NCBI GenBank assembly: GCA_030849465.1
Contig: JARVLF010000016.1
Coordinates: forward strand, 1,550,001-1,614,000
DNA: 64,000 bases
Source: Moesziomyces globuligerus
Taxonomy: Eukaryota; Basidiomycota; Ustilaginomycetes; Ustilaginales; Ustilaginaceae
Direction: 5' to 3'
The number at the start of each line of letters is the position of its first letter. Within the stretch, counting starts at the first letter, position 1. The notes beneath the pieces were generated by a model. It ran no database searches. It had not been told where the DNA came from and saw nothing but the letters and a program-made list of their open reading frames with translations. The position numbers and the translations under genes were made by a program. Positions 58,276 through 64,000 of this stretch are shown in pieces.

Positions 58276-60126
58276 ACCGAATGCTCGATCGGATCTCCTG
58301 CGATTCGTAATGCCATGGACGGTTGGTTTCTCTCGTACAGCTGCGTGTGTGGTGGATCAAGCTGGGCGCAGAGCGCGAGGGGCGTGTGCTTGAAGCTGTC
58401 GATGCGCGCGCAGTACACGCCACGGTGTGATCGGACACGAACCGATGCCGACGCGATGGGTTGGCGATGGACAGGTGGAGACGCGTGCGGGTGTCGAGCC
58501 CATGGGTCGAAAGAGGCTCCTGGTGGTAGCAAGACATGGAGCTGAGCTCGAGTTGACCGCCGCTGATCGCACAACGTGGAGGAGGTCAGCGTTGACGATT
58601 CTCCTCTGCCAACGTGCGTATCAGACCTCAACTTGGGCTGCGCGAGCCAGCCAAGGCAAGCTTGCTGTTTGGCCATGCCTCCGCCATCAACCTGTGGTTT
58701 TGATCGTACTGGGCTGCATGGACACAGCTCCGCGCATCGTGTTGGCTTGATGGGCGTCAAAGAGGCGTGTTGGTAGGAGCGAGGTCGGAGTGGGTGCGAA
58801 CCACACGCTGGATCCACGTCTCCAAAACTGCCTCAACCTGCGTACCCTCGGCTCCGGTGACGGTGACACGTTGCGAATACGACGGGTGCGCTTTCTTGGT
58901 GATGTTGGGTTCGACGCTGGTGCGGTCAGGACCTGTCACCACGCAGCCCCGGCTGGGGCTGGGGAGACTGAAAAGAGGCTCGACACTTGGGGTAGACCGT
59001 TGCGGGCCTGGGCGAAAGGATGCGCCTCGCTTCGTGCGCTTTCATCGACCACTCGCTGCTCCGCACGAATAACTGGAAAGGAGCGACTGTACCTTGGCCT
59101 CGGCCAGGTTGCACGGCAACTGACTTCGGACACGCACACATACACATTGGGAGCTTGGCTTGGCTGGGCTCAAGCCATGTGGATGCACCACTTCTGCCGC
59201 TTGCCCCGCTCTTCGACTGCTTCTGGCTCAAGGACGAGGCTTTCTCCGTTTCGCTCGTTCCGGTTCTGCGAAGCTCGTCTCAGGCTGGATCGCATCGTGT
59301 GACCGAATCCGTCCAAGCCGGCCGCAAAGCAAGACAAACAAAACTTGTTGGCTTGCTCCACTGTCCTCCAAGCTCGGCAGTTCGCCTCTCGGGCCTTTGC
59401 TTCGAGGCGGTTCTGTGGAATTCACGACGCAACCGATGCAGCCCAGCCTTGTTCCTCTTCGAGACACTGTCGGTTCTCAGCCAACGCCGTTGCCGCAGAT
59501 CGGCAGCGCAGCATGTTGCAACTGCCCTCCACGGTGGTCGGCCACGCTTGAACAGACCACCTACCCGAGCTGCAAGGCACACCAAGACGTTGAATTCTCT
59601 GCCTGCAACTTCTGCACGCTTCTTTGATGCGTTTCCGCAAGTCCGGGTTCTCCACCACCTCACTCTCCTCCGCCTCAGCAGGAACAGGACTGCATTGATG
59701 GCCGAGGTATCACTCCAGCTGACAAGACTGTGTGAGCACCACTTCTTGGGATCAGAGCGCCCATGTGGCCGATCGGACGCGCAGAATTCAGCGTTTCGAT
59801 TCCGAAGCACGATCCAACGTCTTCAGCTCAAGCTTTGTAGGCCACTTCAAGTGCTTTCTGGGGAAAGCCTGCATGGTGCGCGTATTGGTGATGCTTCTGG
59901 AACGTGATCCAGCTTGACGATCCCATCACGACAAAGTTTGGTATGCGCCGATCAAAAGAACAGCGACTCGCGCCAGTCGAACGCGGCGACGATTGCGTCG
60001 CCGCACCCGGAGCACGTGCGGGGTGGCGGGCGTGCGTTCGAAGGATTCGCAGCTGCGGTTTATCCAAGTCGAGGGGCGCAAAATGGTGCTGCCGAGCCTC
60101 TGCGTCGGTCCGGGCCTTGGCAGAGC
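58276..60126. other. Convergent intergenic region with a decayed gene fragment
   Basis: 1.85 kb between two convergent stop codons, unusually long for this arrangement. Frames on both strands lack family motifs. A minus-strand stretch at 58757-58933 reads as a coherent peptide ending LAPTNTPL, but its third-position GC is lower than in the real genes here. At 59971-60076 lies a diverged copy of the 3' end of the neighbouring minus-strand gene. Confidence 0.5.
59971..60076 (-). pseudogene. Decayed partial copy of the 3' end of the adjacent CNH-like gene
   Basis: Positions 59971-60003 match 60174-60206 at 28 of 33 bases. A further block, CAGCTGCGG then TCCAAGTCGA, at 60050-60072 matches 60260-60282. 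The order and spacing are kept with a few small gaps, so this is a tandem copy offset by about 205 bp. Translated on the minus strand it still reads LDLDKPQLR (compare VDLDVRS) and, after a frame change, GDAIVAAFDWRE (compare GDATVVAFDWRG), then a stop. It starts 50 bp beyond the intact stop codon. It is interpreted as a relic of a tandem duplication of the gene's end. Confidence 0.55.
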
Positions 60127-63100
60127 TCATCCGGCGATACCGACGGTGAAGATGCGAAAGTCGTCTGCGCCGCGCCAGTCAAAGGCGACGACGGTGGCGT
60201 CGCCGGACGGGTCCGGAACGAGCCCGTGCGGGGCTGCAGGTGCGAGTTCGTTGGCCCCACAGCTGCGGACGTCCAAGTCGACGGCGGGTAGGGTGACGAG
60301 GGGAGCGCAGAGGTACTCGAGTTCCTGGCTCAGCGCGCGTGTGTGCGGACGCGGCGAGATGCCAGGCTCCGGATAGCCAAACCAACCTCCACTCTTGCTC
60401 GTCGAGAGCCCATCATCGTCACTCGGCACCGAGAAGGACGATTCTGCACCAGTGTGTGCGCGTCCATACGTGTGGCCTGGCGAGCGCGGAACCAGCTCGA
60501 GCTCGGCATCCCGCGACACGCGGAAGCCAATAGCGACGGACATCTTGAACGAGACCTTGCGTGCCTCGATGCGACTGGCCAAAAAGGCCACGCACGTCAC
60601 GCCTACATGCAGCACAAGTCGGTCATCCCCGTCCCTACCAGCGGCCCGCCCTGCTGAGCTCGAGCCTGAGCTGGCTGGGTGCAGGTGACTCACAGGAACG
60701 GCACCAGACGAGGCTGCCCGTTCGACGCCCAGCACGCGAGCCCACCCGGACACGGCGTTGGGCGTGCTGGACCACTGCATCACTGCTAGCGGCGCGGTCA
60801 GCGCTTCATCCGCCGCGAGCGGCAGCGGCAGTATGTGCGTCACATTCGATTTGGAAGCGATCGCCAGCTTGGCTGCCACCAGCTCGGCGGCGGGCGCCGA
60901 AGCCGAGCGTCTCGGAGGCTTGGCCTCACGCCTCCTCCGCAGAAGCGGACCTGGATCGATGAGCTGATATTTGGCCCTGCCTGCTTGCTGAGAGGCAGGA
61001 TTGTCCATGTCGTCCTCTTCATCAGTGTCGCTGTCGTCGTCGCCGTTGCTTTTCGTCTGAATGGCATCGTGGAACTGAGCATTTTGATCCGAGAGATGCA
61101 TGCGCGACAGGCGTCTTTCGAACGACGCGTTTTGATTCACCGGGGCCCTCGGGAGCGCCTTGTTGACATCCGCATGGCTGAGGCTCGGAGCTGTGGCGGG
61201 ATCTTTCATCATAGAGACTCCCATCGGAGACAGCCTCGACCCCGCGTCCGAGGGATGCTGGCTCATGCGCGCATATCCTTGGCTGGGGAGCCCAGCGTTG
61301 GCCTGCTGACGAACGAGGATGCGCGCCTCGATAGTGGAAAATCCGATCCAGTGATGCTTGTTGGACCTCTTCTCCAAAAACGCATCTCGGAGCCTCTGCT
61401 CCATCGAGCCATGGCGAGAATGACCGATGGTGCTTGACACCAAGCTCTCTGCTCGCAATGCGCCTTCGCCAGGAGGGCTGAGCAGCTTCGAGCTGTCAGG
61501 GCTGAGCTGAGCTTCTCCACCAACTACGCCGCTAATGAGAGGCTGTAGTGACAGCTGCGGTGCCTGTGCCCCTTCCAGTCCATCAGCGGCCGCCGAAAGC
61601 TGCGGAAGAGGAGTGAGCTCGAAGTCGCGCACTTCAGAGTCGCGGAGACGGATGAGGACCGCTCTGCGGCCGAAGCTCAGCAACAAGCACAGATCCGCTT
61701 TGCGCCATGAAGCCGGAGCAGCGCTGCCGCGAAGCACCCTGGCAGCGCCCACACCACCACTGCTGAAAGCCGCCCCGGCCGCGGAGTTCAGTTCACGCTG
61801 CGAGCCTTTCTTGGAAGTGAGCAGAGGCCCGTCGGGCGATGCGACTCTGAGCTTGGTCGTCCCTTTGGTCGACAGCAGAGCCCCCGGGCTGGCGGACCCG
61901 ACCAGATCATCGGACACCGCAGTGGGGGCAAACGCGACAGCTTTGATCGGGAAGGGCGCGTAGAGCTCCTTGACGAATGACCATGCCCGCGGACAGCCTC
62001 GTCGGGGAAGCGGAGCCTCATAGACCATGACGCTCCTCGCGTATGTGATCGCCAGATACCATGTTCCCGCTCCCTTGGTATCCGAGCTTGCTTCATGCAC
62101 CGAGAAGAACAAGACTCCCTGCGAGCCAGTCTCGCGATCCTTTCCTTTGTGTCCAGCCTGTCGTCCAATGGAAGCAGTCTGGGTGACACTGTCCGCGAAG
62201 CTCAAGCTTGAGGAGTTGCTGGCCTGCGCAGCAGAGGCTGCCTGTAAGGGTTGTTGGATAGGCACCGAGCCCATCGCCAACGAGAATGCAGCTGCGTACG
62301 CTCCGTCATGGCGACCATCGTCTTCAGAAGACGGGCCTGGACGACCTGTCCGATGAGGGAGATTGCCTCCCATGCGCTGATTGTTCGAGGATTGCTGTTG
62401 GTGCTCGTCGAGTGAGGTCCTTGCTGAGGAAGAATTTGCGCTCCTACCATTCGACGCAGCAGCATAGTCCGTGTGGAAAGGCATCGGATCGATCGTGTCG
62501 CCCAGCGAAGTAGTCGAGCCAGAGCGGCCGTGTCCGAAGGGTTTCGCGCTGGAGCGCGCTTTGGGTCTGGAGAAGGTCTTTCTCAGAATGGTGCCGAGGC
62601 CCTCTCGTTTTGCTGTGATGTTCTCTGATGGCGGACTCAGATCGATAGGGGTCTTGGCGTCGGGTCTGTCGAGAGCGTAGGTGAGAAGCTGCTTTATGGC
62701 CTGCAAGTGCCACATTCGGACGACACCCATACCCGCAGGAGGTACAGCGCGGCCGGATCCTCCGCCAGCTGCGGGACCGAAATTGGCAGCTGCGATGTTC
62801 TCTTCGTTGTGCGGCATGCCATGCGTGCTATGGCTTGAGCCTGTCTCTCCAGATGCGGGGAGTCCACCGGCAGCAACGCTCTCGAGGACCGAGCCTGCGT
62901 GCGCACTGAGCTGCATCAGAGATGAGGAGATGAATCCATCGCGGGCAGAACTCGGACAGGTGAGAGCCAGAAGTACACCTGAGCTTGACGCTGCCTGATT
63001 CGCATTGGGAGTCCCATCGGCCGTGTCACCATCACCTGACGCTAGAACGTTCATCTGATAGACTGCCAGACCAGACCAGATGTGAACGCAGCGCACGTCG

Positions 63101-63948
63101 TCGTTCCACTGCTGAGACTTCTCAGATGAGAGGTTGGAGGAGTGCGAATGTGGGTCGCGAAACTCGATGGCGAACAGGCCCAAGTGAGTGCCGATGAGAA
63201 GAACTTGTCTGGTCTGACTCGGCGTGTGGATGGTGTGGCCATGTAGCGCTGAGAGTGGTAAGCCGATCAATATGCTGCAAAGTGGCTGAGCGGGCAGGTG
63301 TGGGATGAAGCGAGAGCCAAAGTGATGCACGTGGAGCGGCGGAAGGGGAGTGGCTTCTGCGTGGCTTCGGCTCTGGCTCGTACTGGGTGTCGTCGACCTT
63401 TCATCGCTGATGGCATCCGGCCCTTCCACCCATGTGCCCCAGCTCTTCTTCCTACGGTTGCCGGACCCGTCGCTGGGATTGTTGGCTGGGCTTTTCGTAG
63501 AGGCCTGGCTATCCAGATTGGCATAATGCCGCTCCAGCGCGCGCTTTTCGAGCCAGGTCCCCCACCGAGGAAAGCGAGAGCCGAAAGCACGAGGAGATGG
63601 AGGATTGAGTGCGGTAGCCGGATTCGCTTGTTGCTCATGATCGTCGTTGAAGTAGGAGAAGGAGGCGTCATCTCTGGCGAGCGCGGGAGGAGTGGGCGGG
63701 AACTGGTGCGAATCATAACGAGGTGGGAGCTCGTTGCTCGAGTCTAGTGGTTCTTGATTGGCGCGCCAAGTCGATTGCTGAGCGTCCTCGGAGCGGCGAG
63801 ATCGGGCTGGACGACCCAGTGCCTCGCCGACGCGGGCCGAGTGAGCGGCGTCCGGGTCCGCCTCGGAGAGTTGGAATGACATGTGGTTGCTCGGAAGAGG
63901 GGCTCCTGCTCGGTCAGCTTGAGCGATGGACGGGTTTTGGAGGTGCAT
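60127..63948 (-). CDS. Large protein of unknown function, possibly CNH/beta-propeller type
   Basis: One exon, 1273 residues. The ATG at 63948 has an in-frame TGA 15 bp upstream, so the N-terminus is complete. Residues about 130-175 contain two copies of a WGTW(L/V)E motif (RWGTWLEKRAL, KSWGTWVEGPD). Strand-like blocks follow that resemble citron-homology (CNH) or WD-type propeller blades: CSILIGLPLSALHGHTIHTP, QVLLIGTHLGLFAIEFRD, GVVRMWHLQAIKQLLTYALD, GTWYLAITYARSVMVYEAP, CLLLSFGRRAVLIRLRDSEV and, at the very end, DATVVAFDWRGADDFRIFTV. Long Ser/Gly/Ala-rich insertions separate them. An acidic cluster (DDDSDTDEEDDMD) and a basic segment (LLRRRREAKPPRRS) lie at about 1000-1040. No kinase, GEF or membrane segment was seen. 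CNH domains often bind small GTPases or act in vesicle tethering; the call is tentative. Confidence 0.7.
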   Translation of the reverse strand: MHLQNPSIAQADRAGAPLPSNHMSFQLSEADPDAAHSARVGEALGRPARSRRSEDAQQSTWRANQEPLDSSNELPPRYDSHQFPPTPPALARDDASFSYFNDDHEQQANPATALNPPSPRAFGSRFPRWGTWLEKRALERHYANLDSQASTKSPANNPSDGSGNRRKKSWGTWVEGPDAISDERSTTPSTSQSRSHAEATPLPPLHVHHFGSRFIPHLPAQPLCSILIGLPLSALHGHTIHTPSQTRQVLLIGTHLGLFAIEFRDPHSHSSNLSSEKSQQWNDDVRCVHIWSGLAVYQMNVLASGDGDTADGTPNANQAASSSGVLLALTCPSSARDGFISSSLMQLSAHAGSVLESVAAGGLPASGETGSSHSTHGMPHNEENIAAANFGPAAGGGSGRAVPPAGMGVVRMWHLQAIKQLLTYALDRPDAKTPIDLSPPSENITAKREGLGTILRKTFSRPKARSSAKPFGHGRSGSTTSLGDTIDPMPFHTDYAAASNGRSANSSSARTSLDEHQQQSSNNQRMGGNLPHRTGRPGPSSEDDGRHDGAYAAAFSLAMGSVPIQQPLQAASAAQASNSSSLSFADSVTQTASIGRQAGHKGKDRETGSQGVLFFSVHEASSDTKGAGTWYLAITYARSVMVYEAPLPRRGCPRAWSFVKELYAPFPIKAVAFAPTAVSDDLVGSASPGALLSTKGTTKLRVASPDGPLLTSKKGSQRELNSAAGAAFSSGGVGAARVLRGSAAPASWRKADLCLLLSFGRRAVLIRLRDSEVRDFELTPLPQLSAAADGLEGAQAPQLSLQPLISGVVGGEAQLSPDSSKLLSPPGEGALRAESLVSSTIGHSRHGSMEQRLRDAFLEKRSNKHHWIGFSTIEARILVRQQANAGLPSQGYARMSQHPSDAGSRLSPMGVSMMKDPATAPSLSHADVNKALPRAPVNQNASFERRLSRMHLSDQNAQFHDAIQTKSNGDDDSDTDEEDDMDNPASQQAGRAKYQLIDPGPLLRRRREAKPPRRSASAPAAELVAAKLAIASKSNVTHILPLPLAADEALTAPLAVMQWSSTPNAVSGWARVLGVERAASSGAVPVSHLHPASSGSSSAGRAAGRDGDDRLVLHVGVTCVAFLASRIEARKVSFKMSVAIGFRVSRDAELELVPRSPGHTYGRAHTGAESSFSVPSDDDGLSTSKSGGWFGYPEPGISPRPHTRALSQELEYLCAPLVTLPAVDLDVRSCGANELAPAAPHGLVPDPSGDATVVAFDWRGADDFRIFTVGIAG

Positions 63949-64000
63949 TGTTGTGCGGGAAGCTCAGGCTCTCGCGTGGTGTCTGAGCGCCATCTCGGCT

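Noticed and set aside
58757..58933. A coherent-looking minus-strand peptide that could be the last exon of a small gene, with an ACAG acceptor at its start.
   Set aside because: No upstream exon with matching phase could be found and its third-position GC is lower than in the real genes here.
59828..60130. A minus-strand frame whose ATG overlaps the TGA of the CNH-like gene, suggesting translational coupling.
   Set aside because: Stop-start overlap is not a normal fungal arrangement, the product has no motifs, and the region overlaps the decayed copy of the upstream gene end in a different frame.
1..64000. Search by eye for tRNA, 5S rRNA, CRISPR arrays, transposon genes and terminal repeats.
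   Set aside because: No GGTTCRANNCC-type B box in a cloverleaf context, no spaced palindromic repeat array and no transposase, integrase or reverse transcriptase motif was found; a dedicated scan could still reveal one.

Overview
This window looks like nuclear chromosomal DNA of a smut fungus or close relative (Basidiomycota, Ustilaginomycotina). That is an inference from several things together: GC-rich, intron-poor genes with long uninterrupted coding regions; short introns (about 42-200 bp) with GTAAGT/GTGAGT donors, CTGAC-like branch sites and AG acceptors; serine/alanine-rich low-complexity proteins; and secreted proteins typical of plant-associated fungi. No tRNA, rRNA, CRISPR array, transposase or viral gene was recognised.

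Layout. At 0.1-10.4 kb lie a poly-Q/coiled-coil protein, the RNA polymerase I subunit Rpa43, the Ran GTPase and a 14-3-3 protein. At 11.3-20.1 kb lie the alpha subunit of the AP-2 adaptor, a six-knuckle CCHC zinc-finger protein (Gis2/CNBP type) built from five exons including one of 11 nt, an orphan serine-rich protein, and a mitochondrial thioredoxin with a WCQPC active site. At 20.3-29.1 kb lie the Pol I initiation factor Rrn3, divergent from a nucleostemin/Grn1-family protein whose GTPase motifs are degenerate, then a STIMATE-family membrane protein and an unidentified polytopic membrane protein.

The 29.1-43.5 kb part is gene-sparse. It holds only a small secreted protein, the tubulin chaperone TBCE and a secreted expansin-like protein, followed by 6.8 kb in which no gene is visible. 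At 43.5-53.5 kb lie a DH-PH RhoGEF, an enlarged mitochondrial inner-membrane protease (Imp1 type), a cis-prenyltransferase (Rer2 type) and a probable Laa2-like AP-1 accessory protein. At 54.8-64 kb lie a large disordered protein that appears to carry a split RNase H-like fold, and a large possibly CNH/propeller-type protein with a decayed copy of its own 3' end just downstream.

Themes. Three genes serve nucleolar ribosome production (RPA43, RRN3, GRN1-like); Rpa43 and Rrn3 are known to touch each other in the Pol I pre-initiation complex. Several others serve membrane traffic (AP-2 alpha, Laa2-like), secretion and glycosylation (Rer2), microtubules and polarity (TBCE, RhoGEF) and mitochondria (thioredoxin, Imp1). 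The best candidates for something undescribed are the interrupted RNase H-like protein, the P-loop-degenerate Grn1 homologue, the 11-nt microexon and the cysteine-free secreted protein.
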